The notes under the pieces were generated by a model. The model had not been told where the DNA came from, made no database searches, and saw only the letters and a program-made list of their open reading frames with translations. DNA of 64,000 nucleotides from an uncultured bacterium (GTDB lineage Bacteria > Bacillota > Clostridia > Lachnospirales > Lachnospiraceae), in contig CANSLJ010000008.1 in the NCBI GenBank assembly GCA_947647735.1, positions 62,001-126,000 on the forward strand, read 5' to 3'. Within the stretch, counting starts at the first letter, position 1. Every line of letters starts with the position of its first letter. The position numbers and the translations under genes are program-made. Below are positions 1 through 8,681 of the stretch, in pieces.

Positions 1-21
1 GCAGGAATTTGTCTCAAACAT
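1..21 (-). CDS. 5' end of a divergent gene, probably a regulator (partial)
   Basis: Only seven codons (MFETNSC) lie inside the window, so the product cannot be identified. The start is supported by an AAAGG ribosome binding site at 36-32, ten bases upstream, and by a promoter on the same strand (TTGACA 74-69, 17 bases, TATTAT 51-46). Two near-identical direct repeats overlap that promoter. A small repressor controlling itself and the rightward cluster would fit this arrangement, but that is inference. Confidence 0.4.
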
Positions 22-45
22 CTTGCCACCGCCTTTCTGTTACAG

Positions 46-85
46 ATAATAGCATGCTGTCGTTTTATTGTCAATAGCACGCTGT
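46..85 (-). promoter_or_regulatory. Divergent promoter with duplicated 13 bp operator-like repeat
   Basis: On the minus strand TTGACA (74-69) and TATTAT (51-46) are separated by 17 bases. The repeat AATAGCATGCTGT (48-60) recurs as AATAGCACGCTGT (73-85), 12 of 13 identical and 25 bp apart. Each copy covers one promoter hexamer, and the core AGCATGCT is a palindrome. This is what an autoregulated operator looks like; the binding protein is not visible. Confidence 0.55.
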
Positions 86-186
86 TGAATTTAAAAACTT
101 TTCTTTCCTGACAAAATATTGTATACTGAACATATGGGTTTTTAAGAACTTCATGTAAAAAACTTCTTCACTGCTATCTTTATCCG

Positions 187-1113
187 GTGAATCGAAAGGA
201 ACAGCTGATCGTTATGTGCAGACGTCTGTCCATCTATTTTAAGGAAATGTATCCCATCCTGCCCAGATTTGCCCTCGGCATGATCATCTTCGGGGAGATC
301 CATTTTATCATTCTATTGAATGCCGGCGTCCGGAATTTCAGGCTCGGTATCCAGGAGCTGATCGGGGGATTTACTGTGTTCAGCTTCCTGCTGTGGCTCC
401 GGATTGCGGATGATTTTAAGGACTACGAGCTGGACTGCCGATTGTTTGCAGACAGGCCGCTTCCTTCCGGCAGGGTACATAAAAAGGATCTTGCAGTCTT
501 TGTATCTCTTTTGATCGCCGTCACCGTATTGCTGAACCTGTTTTTTATGAACAACTTCGGCTTTTTCCTGTTTCTGTACATATACGGGACACTGATGTCA
601 CTCTGGTTTTTCAGCAAGAAGAAGATACAGAAAAGCCTACCGCTGGCGCTCGTTACCCACAATCCGGTGCAGATGATCATGAACATCTATATCATCTCCT
701 ACACCTGCTTTAAATACGATCTTCCGCTTTTTACATGGGTGAATTTCCTCGCCGCCTGGACGCTCTATTTCCCGGCGCTGATCTGGGAGATCGCAAGGAA
801 GATCCGCGCCCCGAAGGATGAGACGGAATATGTCACCTACTCCAAGCTGTTCGGATACAAAAAAGCTGCGCGGTTTATTCTGATCATCACATGGGTGGAC
901 ATCATCACCAATTTTCTGCTGGTGTGGAATCTGAACAAACTCACGGTACTGGCACTTTTTCTGGATGTGTCGTGGATGACGGTGAAGTTTGTACAGTTTA
1001 TGAAAGATCCGACGAAATTTAAGATCGTGGATAAGGTGGAGCGGTATACTTATATTCAGGAATCGCTGATGCTGCTGACGATACCGGTTTATTTGATCTT
1101 TGGCGCGGTCTGA
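187..1113 (+). CDS. UbiA-family prenyltransferase-like membrane protein
   Basis: A 308-residue polytopic membrane protein. The segment around residues 72-95 (LRIADDFKDYELDCRLFADR followed by PLPSGR) matches the first Asp-rich motif of UbiA prenyltransferases, which binds the Mg-diphosphate of the prenyl donor, and the conserved RP-PSG stretch after it. UbiA enzymes move an isoprenoid chain onto an acceptor in the membrane; the acceptor here is unknown. GTG at 187 has no clear ribosome binding site. ATG at 214, with AAAGGA 13 bases before it, is an alternative. It is the first gene of a four-gene rightward cluster, and no quinone-pathway genes are nearby, so a menaquinone role is not suggested. 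Confidence 0.75.
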   Translation: MNRKEQLIVMCRRLSIYFKEMYPILPRFALGMIIFGEIHFIILLNAGVRNFRLGIQELIGGFTVFSFLLWLRIADDFKDYELDCRLFADRPLPSGRVHKKDLAVFVSLLIAVTVLLNLFFMNNFGFFLFLYIYGTLMSLWFFSKKKIQKSLPLALVTHNPVQMIMNIYIISYTCFKYDLPLFTWVNFLAAWTLYFPALIWEIARKIRAPKDETEYVTYSKLFGYKKAARFILIITWVDIITNFLLVWNLNKLTVLALFLDVSWMTVKFVQFMKDPTKFKIVDKVERYTYIQESLMLLTIPVYLIFGAV

Positions 1114-1224
1114 GCGTAATATATCTCTCTGTAAAGATATTATTATATAAAACAAAACAGCAAAGCTTAATGATAATACTTCGCATAGTATCGTAATGCG
1201 AAATATCACCACAGGAAATCCATC

Positions 1225-3747
1225 ATGCTTATCACTCAGGAAAATTACAGGACAATTGAATTGGGCGCAAAGGCACGAAATCTGTTTCTGCTTACAGAAG
1301 CAGGTTTCCCTGTGCCCCCCTTTTTCTGTGTCGATGAACAGTTTTCTGAGAAAGAAGTTTCGGCTCATCTCGACTGGCATTTTCCGGACACCTCCCTGTT
1401 TTCCGTTCGTTCCTGTGCCTCTCTGGAGGATTCCGTCGGGCATTCCTTCGCCGGACAGTTTCAGACCTTTCTCCGTGTGCCGAAAGAAGATATCTGCTCC
1501 CGCATCCGGGATGTGCTTTCTGACGCGGCACAGCCGGAAACTCTCTCCTACTGCCGGGCGCATCATCTTGATCCTTCCGCCTTAAAAATGCATGTGATCA
1601 TACAGGAAATGATCGAAGCGGATCTCTCCGGTATTCTGTTTACCGCCAATCCTCAGGGACCGCTGAATGAATCGGTGATCGTCTGCGGCGCCGGATGCGG
1701 AGATCTGGTGGTAGAGGATAGAACGGACACTACAGCCTACTACTATAATCTCTCCGACAAGGTTTATTACTATGAACAGACCGGCTCCTCGGCGCTTTTA
1801 TCCCATGAGCAGGTGGAAGAACTGATCGGGTTATCCCAGCGGGTGAAAGAACGGATCAGGTCATTCCGGCAGGCCGGCGATCCGGCAGATCTGCTTGCCG
1901 CATCTGCCTCAGCCGTCCCAAAAGTAAAAGCGGAGTCCTTTTCTGATACTGAATTAGATATGGAGTTTGCCATCAAAAATAACACGTGCTATTTACTCCA
2001 AACTCGTCCAATCACGACTCTAAATATAGAAACACCTGTTATTATTTTAGATAACAGCAATATTGTGGAAAGCTATCCCGGTATAACCCTGCCGATGACG
2101 CAGAGCTTTATCCGGGAGGCCTACTATCAGGTCTTCCGAAATCTGCTGATCCATCTCACCGGTGAACCGAAGACTGTTTCAAAAATCGACGATGCCCTGC
2201 ATCATATGGTGGATGCGGCAAACGGACGTATCTATTACCGCATCAGCAACTGGTATGATGTGCTGTTATTTCTGCCCTTTTCCCATCGGCTCATCCCGAT
2301 CTGGCAGGAAATGATGGGCGTCAAAGAAAAAACGGTGAGTTCCGGCATGCAAAACGGCATCCGCCGGACTACCCGTCTGAAAGTCGCATGCTCCTTTTTC
2401 CGGCTTTTGCTCACCTGCCCAAAGGAAATGGATAAGCTGGATCTGTATTTTCAGGAGATCATCGAGCAGTTTGACTCACTGGATATCCATGTCAACGATA
2501 ACCGCATTCTGCTTGAGCACTACCGCTCTCTGCAGGAGATGACCGTAAAACGCTGGGATATGACGCTGGTCAACGATATGTATGGTTTTCTGTTTACCGG
2601 CCTGTTAAAGAATCGCCTGAAAGCAAAGCATGTCCCCGATCCTGAACTGGCGGCAAACCGCGCTATCTCCGGCATCGGCGGGCTTGAGAGCATGCGCCCG
2701 ATACAGGAACTGCAAAAGCTGGCACTGCAGGCAGAGGAGGAAAACCTGATCCCGGAACTGAAAGGTATTGACAGCAACGAATCTTATACTGAATACATTA
2801 AAAATAACACCTGTTTTTCTTTAAAAATGCAGGAATACATTCAGAAATTCGGTGACCGGAATGTGGAGGAATTGAAACTGGAGAGCAAAACCTTCCGCAC
2901 TGATCCTGTGTTGCTTGTGCGATGTATCTTGCAGTATGCGGAATCCTCTACTTCTTCCCCGGAAGGCAGTCTGACCGGAAATTCTACCAATCATCCGGCT
3001 CAGTGCTCCATTGTTGACACAAAACCCACCCCGGAATCCGTCGATGCAGTCCGCCTCACCGGCCTTGCCGCCTTCTACGCCAAAAGAGCTGCCGCCGGCA
3101 TCCGCAACCGGGAAAAGTCCCGTTTAAACCGCGGACGCCTCTACGGTATGATGCGCTCTCTTGTGCTGCAAATGGGACAGAACCTCTATAAAGAGCACAG
3201 GATCGCAGAACCGGAGGATATTTTCTGGCTCTATTGTGAGGAAATCGATGCTGCCTCTGATCCTTCCGGTCGAGCTCCTGATCTGCGGAGAATCATTTCC
3301 GGACGAAAAAAAGAATATGAAGGCTTTTCCAGACTCCCCGCATTTTCCAGACTGGTCTTTTCCGGCAAAATAACCGATAAACATCCACAGAGCAGTCAGA
3401 AAATGCGCTATGTTAATGCGGACGGCACCTACGCGGGTATCCCCTGTTCCTCCGGCACCGCCGAAGGCGAGGTATTATGTATCGACACCCCCTCTCCCGG
3501 ACTCGATACCAGAGGCAGGATCCTCGTCACAAAAATGACCGATCCCGGCTGGGTGTTCCTGATTGCACCCGCAAAAGCCATCGTCTCCGAAAAGGGATCC
3601 TTGTTATCCCACACGGCGATCATCTCCCGGGAACTTGGAAAACCTGCCGTCGTAAGCGTGGAACATATTACGGAATATCTGAAGACCGGGGACCGTGTCA
3701 GGGTTGACGGGGACAGCGGGACTATCACGCTGCTGCCTCCAAAATAG
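1225..3747 (+). CDS. Rph-like PEP-synthase/dikinase family phosphotransferase
   Basis: An 840-residue protein with the architecture of rifampin phosphotransferase. An N-terminal ATP-grasp part spans residues 1-270 (FSVRSCASLEDS, VIIQEMIEADLSGILFTANP, LLQTRPITTL). A long helical middle part follows. A C-terminal swivelling domain carries the phospho-accepting histidine near residue 796 (GSLLSHTAIISRELGKPAVV). There is no PEP/pyruvate TIM barrel, so it is unlikely to make PEP. By family knowledge such proteins pass the beta-phosphate of ATP through the histidine to a hydroxyl on a small molecule. Neighbours suggest a lipid or prenylated substrate rather than an antibiotic, which is inference. 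It starts 111 bases after the UbiA-like gene. Confidence 0.75.
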   Translation: MLITQENYRTIELGAKARNLFLLTEAGFPVPPFFCVDEQFSEKEVSAHLDWHFPDTSLFSVRSCASLEDSVGHSFAGQFQTFLRVPKEDICSRIRDVLSDAAQPETLSYCRAHHLDPSALKMHVIIQEMIEADLSGILFTANPQGPLNESVIVCGAGCGDLVVEDRTDTTAYYYNLSDKVYYYEQTGSSALLSHEQVEELIGLSQRVKERIRSFRQAGDPADLLAASASAVPKVKAESFSDTELDMEFAIKNNTCYLLQTRPITTLNIETPVIILDNSNIVESYPGITLPMTQSFIREAYYQVFRNLLIHLTGEPKTVSKIDDALHHMVDAANGRIYYRISNWYDVLLFLPFSHRLIPIWQEMMGVKEKTVSSGMQNGIRRTTRLKVACSFFRLLLTCPKEMDKLDLYFQEIIEQFDSLDIHVNDNRILLEHYRSLQEMTVKRWDMTLVNDMYGFLFTGLLKNRLKAKHVPDPELAANRAISGIGGLESMRPIQELQKLALQAEEENLIPELKGIDSNESYTEYIKNNTCFSLKMQEYIQKFGDRNVEELKLESKTFRTDPVLLVRCILQYAESSTSSPEGSLTGNSTNHPAQCSIVDTKPTPESVDAVRLTGLAAFYAKRAAAGIRNREKSRLNRGRLYGMMRSLVLQMGQNLYKEHRIAEPEDIFWLYCEEIDAASDPSGRAPDLRRIISGRKKEYEGFSRLPAFSRLVFSGKITDKHPQSSQKMRYVNADGTYAGIPCSSGTAEGEVLCIDTPSPGLDTRGRILVTKMTDPGWVFLIAPAKAIVSEKGSLLSHTAIISRELGKPAVVSVEHITEYLKTGDRVRVDGDSGTITLLPPK

Positions 3748-3812
3748 TGCTTATATCCTACTCAACAATAAATAACATGAATCACGCATGCAATCAAAAA
3801 AAGAGGTACATT

Positions 3813-5240
3813 ATGAAAAGTATCAGCGAATACCTGTCCGAGGACTACGCTAAATGGGCAGACCGCCCCTACATCAGCACAAAGGAAAACGGCGTATACC
3901 GCGCCTGCACCTTCCGGGAAGCCATCGACGACATCCGTGCCATCTCCAGAGCCCTTTTGTCCCGCGGCCTGGCAGATAAAAACGTGATGCTCTGTTCCGA
4001 AAATTCCCGGGAATGGATTCTCCTTTATTTTGCCATTATGGGGTATGTGGGAACCTGCGTCCCTGTGGACAAGGAGTGGACAACCTATGATCTTCAAAAT
4101 ACTCTTTCCGCCATTCCCGTCTCCGCAGTCTTTTACTCCCGTTCCCGGAAAGAACGGTTTTTGCCCCTGCAGGCACAATATCCTGACACGATCTGGTTTT
4201 GTATCGAAGATATCCTTCCCGGCCTGATCAGAGAAGGAAAGACTTCCTCTCTTCCTCTGCCGGGCAGGACGCAGATGGGCCGGACAGCAATGATCCTGTT
4301 CACCTCGGGTACCACCAATATTCCAAAAGCGATTCCGCTGACACAGGAAAACCTCTTTGCCAACTGGGAAACCCTGTATAAGCGGACGCCCATGACGGAG
4401 CAGGACGTCTCCTATGTCTTTCTTCCGTTTCACCATGTTTACACGGGCGTTGCCAATATCCTGTACACGATCGTATCCGGCATGCAGCTTTTTCTATGCT
4501 CCGGCTTACAATACATGATCCCGGAACTGATGGAGGTCCGACCTACCGTTGTCTGCACCGTTCCGCTGTTTTTATACCAGATGCACCGCGCCATGAGTGC
4601 CGAACTTCTGGAAGTATTGCGGGGCATCCGCTTTCTGTACTGCGGCGGCAGCTTTACGGAACCTGGGGTCAAAGCGTATTTCATCAGACAGGGCATATGC
4701 CTTTTAGAAGCCTACGGCACTACGGAGACATCCTCTGTCATCGCTCTTGCCCTTCCCGGCGATCCGGATCTTGCTGCAAACGGCGTTGTCTTTGAAAATC
4801 TGAACGTGCAGATCCTTGATCCGGATGAAAACGGCGTCGGCGAAATCGTTGTCGCCGGAAAAAGCGTTTCCGCGGGATATTTAAACCGTAATGACCACTA
4901 TTCCGAATTTGACGGGGACGGATATCATACCGGCGATCTGGGGGTGCTCTCCCCGGACGGACATCTGTACCTGAAGGGCAGAAAAAAGCGCATGATCCTG
5001 ACTGCCAACGGCAAAAACGTCTATGTGGACGAGCTGGAAGAGATGCTGCTGCAAAACCCGCTGATCAAAACGGCGACAGTCTTTGAGGAGGATCATCATC
5101 CTGCCGCTTCTCTTGTCAGCGATCTGCCCGAAAAAGAGGTGCAGGACTACCTTGCTGCGGTAAACGCCCGTCTGCCAAAGTATAAACAGATCCGCAGGCT
5201 TTATCTGAAACCAGACACCCCGGGAGGACGTATCAAATGA
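3813..5240 (+). CDS. AMP-dependent acyl-CoA synthetase/ligase
   Basis: A 475-residue ANL-superfamily enzyme. It has the phosphate-binding loop (ILFTSGTTNIPKA), the adenine motif (EAYGTTETS), the YHTGDLG motif, and a small C-terminal domain ending in PGGRIK, whose lysine is the usual adenylation residue. Such enzymes activate a carboxylic acid as the acyl-AMP and then transfer it to CoA or a carrier; the acid is not predictable. The frame opens at GTG 3747, but ATG 3813 is preferred because AAAGAGG lies just upstream. The stop overlaps the next start as ATGA, showing translational coupling. Confidence 0.85.
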   Translation: MKSISEYLSEDYAKWADRPYISTKENGVYRACTFREAIDDIRAISRALLSRGLADKNVMLCSENSREWILLYFAIMGYVGTCVPVDKEWTTYDLQNTLSAIPVSAVFYSRSRKERFLPLQAQYPDTIWFCIEDILPGLIREGKTSSLPLPGRTQMGRTAMILFTSGTTNIPKAIPLTQENLFANWETLYKRTPMTEQDVSYVFLPFHHVYTGVANILYTIVSGMQLFLCSGLQYMIPELMEVRPTVVCTVPLFLYQMHRAMSAELLEVLRGIRFLYCGGSFTEPGVKAYFIRQGICLLEAYGTTETSSVIALALPGDPDLAANGVVFENLNVQILDPDENGVGEIVVAGKSVSAGYLNRNDHYSEFDGDGYHTGDLGVLSPDGHLYLKGRKKRMILTANGKNVYVDELEEMLLQNPLIKTATVFEEDHHPAASLVSDLPEKEVQDYLAAVNARLPKYKQIRRLYLKPDTPGGRIK

Positions 5241-6430
5241 ATTATAAAGTGATCACATTTTCTGAAAAGGACGAAACTGCTATCCGGAAATTTCTGGAGC
5301 TCCCCGGCAGGCTTTATACGAAAAAAGAGCTGATGCAGCAGCCGGAGGAGGAAAGAAAAATCCTGACCGGAACCCATGTGCTGAGCCATTATTTCACGGT
5401 GTACCCGATGCTTGTCTTTTCCGACAGCGGGCATTCTGTGAAGGCTGGCTCCAAGCCGGAAAATAACAGACATGCTTTACAGAACGGCTCCATACCGGGC
5501 ACCGACCTTCATATTCCGTCGGCTGATTTTATATCAGGCAAATATGACACACCCGTCAGCCGTGCCGTCCTGACCATCTACCCGGAAGATCAGGACGCTT
5601 ATCTTGGCTTTTTTGAAAGCGAAAATGATCAGGAAGCAGTCTCCCTGCTGTTTGCGGAAGCGGAAAAGATTGCAAAATCGCAGGGCTGCAGCAGGATCGT
5701 CGGTCCCATTGACGCTTCCTTCTGGATCCGCTACCGCTTTAAGACAAACTGTTTTGACCATTCTTATACAGGAGAGCCCTATAATAAAGATTACTACACC
5801 GCATTATGGCAGCATGCAGACTATGAGATTACCTACCGCTACTACTCCAACCATTACCGGAAAGTGGACCGCTCCCATCAGAATCCGTTGTTTTCGGCAC
5901 GGCTTTCTCAAAAGCTGCAGGAGGGCTATCGCATCGAAAGCCCTTCCAAAACCACTTTTGACCGCGCTCTGAACGAGGTTTACGACCTCCTGATCGAATT
6001 ATATCGGAGCTTCCCCGCCTATAAGCGTATCAGCAGGGAGGAATTTGTCTCTCTCTACAGCTATCTGAAACTCCTGATCCGCTATTCTATGGTAAAAATG
6101 GCATACTATCAGGAAAAACCTGTGGGCTTTTTCATCAGCATCCCCGACTACGGAAACGCTGTCTACGGAAAGCTTACCCTTCTGGATTATCTGCGCATCC
6201 TCAGGATACGCACAAAGCCGAAATCCTATGTGATGCTCTATATGGGTATTGACGCATCCCATCACGGACTCGGCAAGGCGATGGCGGAGGCGATCAAGGA
6301 AGAACTGCAGGCCGCAGGCACACCTTCCGTGGGGGCGCTGATCCGCCAGGGGAATATCAATAAAGATTATTTTCATGAGCTGATCGACTATGAATATGAG
6401 TATGTGCTGCTGAGTAAAGGTATTGGTTGA
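5237..6430 (+). CDS. GNAT-like acyltransferase
   Basis: A 397-residue protein. The N-terminal half (residues about 100-170) has an acetyltransferase-like stretch (RAVLTIYPEDQDAYLGFFES and then the SRIVGPIDASFWIRYRF region). The C-terminal half has a second one (MAYYQEKPVGFFISIPDY, then a short turn and LYMGIDASHHGLGKAMAEAI). I recognise the GNAT fold only by these patterns, so the family call is moderate. It overlaps the acyl-ligase stop by four bases, with GGGAGG upstream as its ribosome binding site. It plausibly transfers the acyl group activated by that ligase. It is the last gene of the cluster. Confidence 0.6.
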   Translation: MNYKVITFSEKDETAIRKFLELPGRLYTKKELMQQPEEERKILTGTHVLSHYFTVYPMLVFSDSGHSVKAGSKPENNRHALQNGSIPGTDLHIPSADFISGKYDTPVSRAVLTIYPEDQDAYLGFFESENDQEAVSLLFAEAEKIAKSQGCSRIVGPIDASFWIRYRFKTNCFDHSYTGEPYNKDYYTALWQHADYEITYRYYSNHYRKVDRSHQNPLFSARLSQKLQEGYRIESPSKTTFDRALNEVYDLLIELYRSFPAYKRISREEFVSLYSYLKLLIRYSMVKMAYYQEKPVGFFISIPDYGNAVYGKLTLLDYLRILRIRTKPKSYVMLYMGIDASHHGLGKAMAEAIKEELQAAGTPSVGALIRQGNINKDYFHELIDYEYEYVLLSKGIG

Positions 6431-6434
6431 AGCC

Positions 6435-6572
6435 TGCCGTCAGGGGGAAATATATCCGGCTCAGACACGCTTCCGCTTGGAGAAAAACGCAGCGGTACTA
6501 GGCTCGAAAATACCTCACCAAGTGCCGGCGTTTTTCTACAGTCTTCGCCGGATATATTTCCCCCTGACGGCA
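6435..6572. repeat. Nested inverted-repeat element, copy 1
   Basis: Perfect 26-base inverted arms (6435-6460 and 6547-6572) enclose a second hairpin (6481-6490 with 6528-6537). Read on the minus strand, the core runs GAAAAACGCCGGCACTTGG, then GAGGTA, CGAGCCTAGTACCG, GCGTTTTTC and AAGCG-AGCGTG. The same core occurs at 19450-19532. It lies between two convergent genes and codes for nothing visible. Confidence 0.85.
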
Positions 6573-6603
6573 TGATTGAGCCTAAGATTGACAAGGGAAA
6601 GAT

Positions 6604-6978
6604 TTAACTCAGCATCCCGCCCAACATGCCGCCTCCCACGCACAGCAGCGCGGTGGTCGTGAAATCTGAGGATAGCTGGGGGAAGGAGCGGTTTACGATG
6701 GCGGATATGACAAACAGCACCAGAAAATACAGCGCTCCCATCACCGCCCCCCAGAAAAATTTTCTCGTCCTCTTCTTCTTTCCGGTAATAAAACCTGCGA
6801 AAAAGGATGTGGCAATGTAGATCAGAATGACACAGACATTGACAACCTTCTCCGACAGATGCAGCCTGTAGAGCAGAAAAGCCAGCAGCAGCAGAAATCC
6901 CCCCGTCAGGATATAAGAAAACAGCAGGCACTTTAATGTAAATAATATCTGCGGCATATATTTTTTTGTAACAGACAT
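6604..6978 (-). CDS. TIGR04086-family membrane protein
   Basis: A 124-residue protein with about four hydrophobic segments, a conserved FFAGFITGKKKRTRKFFWG loop and a glycine-rich end (LLCVGGGMLGGMLS). This matches the small clostridial TIGR04086/YrzE-type membrane family, whose function is unknown. A GGGGGAG ribosome binding site precedes the ATG at 6978. It is a single gene, convergent with the GNAT gene and ending 32 bases from the repeat element. Confidence 0.7.
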   Translation of the reverse strand: MSVTKKYMPQILFTLKCLLFSYILTGGFLLLLAFLLYRLHLSEKVVNVCVILIYIATSFFAGFITGKKKRTRKFFWGAVMGALYFLVLFVISAIVNRSFPQLSSDFTTTALLCVGGGMLGGMLS

Positions 6979-7055
6979 ATTTTCTCCCCCTTTCTTTTGG
7001 GAATGAAGCCCCTATAAAAACTTTGTAATATTTTCCTTAAAGAAATATATGCTTC

Positions 7056-7084
7056 TTGACAACACAGTATTCTGTTTATAGAAT
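7056..7084 (+). promoter_or_regulatory. Sigma-A type promoter of the CNNM/CBS gene
   Basis: TTGACA (7056-7061), a 17-base spacer and TAGAAT (7079-7084). A TATTCT (7069-7074)/AGAATA (7080-7085) inverted repeat covers the -10 box and could be an operator. Confidence 0.7.
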
Positions 7085-7143
7085 ATATCGTATGAATTTA
7101 TTTGGCGGATACGCCATAGTTAATGAAAAAGAAAGGAACTCTC

Positions 7144-8433
7144 ATGGATACCACTGGTGTCATACAACTTCTTATCTTACTCGTTCTTCTGATTTTATCA
7201 GGCTTTTTTTCCTCTGCGGAGACCTCTCTGACCTGTGCCAACAAGGTCCGCATCCGTTCTCTCGCCGAGGATGGCAATAAAAAGGCTCTTCGTGTTCAAA
7301 CCATTTTAGAATCCTACAGCAAGATGCTCAGCACGATCCTGATCGGCAACAATATCGTCAATATCGGTGCCTCTTCGCTTGCCACTACTTTAACGATCCG
7401 TTTGTTCGGCAATCAGTTTGTGGGCATATGTACCGGCATTTTGACGTTTCTCGTGCTGATCTTCGGTGAGATCGTACCGAAAACCTGGGCCGGCTCCCAT
7501 GCCGATAAGATCGCTCTCGCCTACAGCGGCATTATCCGCGGACTGATGATCCTGCTGACCCCTGTGATCTGGGTGGTGGACAATATCGCCAGCGGCATTA
7601 TCCGTCTTTTTCATCTGGGTGCAGACCCCGGCGAGGGCAGCATCACAGAAGATGAACTGCGTACCTATGTGGATGTAAGCCATGAGGAGGGCGTGATCGA
7701 ATCCGAGGAAAGAGAATATATTCATAACGTGTTTGATTTTTCCGATTCCACAGCATCGGAGATCATGATCCCGCGTATCGACATGACTTCCATCTCCTCC
7801 TCGGCTTCCTATGATGAGATTTTTGCTCTGTTTAAAAAGACCATGTATACCAGAATTCCGGTTTATGAGGAAGAAAATCCCGATAATATCATCGGTTTTG
7901 TTCATATGAAGGATTTCCTTTTGACAAAGGATTCCCCCAGATTTAAGGTAAATAAGATCCTTCGTCCGGTCTACTACACCTACGAGCGAAAAAAAACCTC
8001 CGACCTTCTGGTGGAGCTTCGGGAAAAGACAACCAGCCTTGCCATCGTGCTGGATGAATACGGGTCTGCCGTGGGCATGATCACAATGGAGGATCTGCTG
8101 GAGGAGATTGTGGGCGAGATCCGTGATGAATATGACGCCGATGAGGCGGAGCTGATCAAGCAGATTGATGAGCGTACATACCTCATCGAGGCCGGCATGA
8201 AGCTGGATGATGTAAATGATGCCCTGCATCTTACTCTTGAATCAGAAGATTTTGATTCACTGGGCGGCATCATGATTGATAAGCTGGACCGCCTGCCCAA
8301 AAATAATGAGATCGTTGCACTGGAGGACGGCTCTACTTTACAGGCGCGGGGCATTTCCCAGAACCGGATACGCAAGGTGCTGATGAAGCTGCCGGTCACA
8401 GCGGAAGAAATGAACGAAGAAGAACACTCATAA
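7144..8433 (+). CDS. CNNM/HlyC-CorC family protein with CBS pair
   Basis: About 429 residues. The N-terminal DUF21/CNNM membrane domain (LSGFFSSAETSLT near residue 20, then GEIVPKTWA) is followed by two CBS motifs (about 200-320, including EIMIPRIDM and VLDEYGSAVGMITMEDLLEEIVGEI) and a C-terminal CorC/HlyC domain. Members are linked to divalent cation (Mg, Co) transport rather than to haemolysis. ATG 7123 is possible, but ATG 7144 has AAAGGA six bases upstream and is preferred. It is monocistronic, with a promoter upstream and a hairpin downstream. Confidence 0.85.
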   Translation: MDTTGVIQLLILLVLLILSGFFSSAETSLTCANKVRIRSLAEDGNKKALRVQTILESYSKMLSTILIGNNIVNIGASSLATTLTIRLFGNQFVGICTGILTFLVLIFGEIVPKTWAGSHADKIALAYSGIIRGLMILLTPVIWVVDNIASGIIRLFHLGADPGEGSITEDELRTYVDVSHEEGVIESEEREYIHNVFDFSDSTASEIMIPRIDMTSISSSASYDEIFALFKKTMYTRIPVYEEENPDNIIGFVHMKDFLLTKDSPRFKVNKILRPVYYTYERKKTSDLLVELREKTTSLAIVLDEYGSAVGMITMEDLLEEIVGEIRDEYDADEAELIKQIDERTYLIEAGMKLDDVNDALHLTLESEDFDSLGGIMIDKLDRLPKNNEIVALEDGSTLQARGISQNRIRKVLMKLPVTAEEMNEEEHS

Positions 8434-8442
8434 CAGACAGAT

Positions 8443-8473
8443 AATGCCGCCGGATAAATTGTCCTGCGGCATT
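8443..8473 (+). terminator. Hairpin after the CNNM/CBS gene
   Basis: AATGCCGC (8443-8450) pairs with GCGGCATT (8466-8473). A second small hairpin, GCTGA-TTTTA-TCAGC, follows directly. There is no strong T-run, so termination is probable but not certain. Confidence 0.5.
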
Positions 8474-8518
8474 GCTGATTTTATCAGCTTTATATGGGTA
8501 TTATTGCTTGAAAAACGC

Positions 8519-8547
8519 TTGCCATCTGATTTCTATTCTGCTATACT
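8519..8547 (+). promoter_or_regulatory. Promoter of the Rpn gene
   Basis: TTGCCA (8519-8524), 17 bases, TATACT (8542-8547). This leaves a leader of about 125 bases before ATG 8682, in which GTGAAAA (about 8554) and TTTTCAC (about 8625) could pair. Confidence 0.55.
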
Positions 8548-8681
8548 CAATCTGTGAAAACAATTCAGACAGGCTTTCTGCCATGTCTCTTTTATCAGGC
8601 GTTTCGCCACAGCTCTTCGCTGATTTTTCACAACCTGAAGCATATTACTAAACAATCACAATACATAAGAAAGGACTTTTT

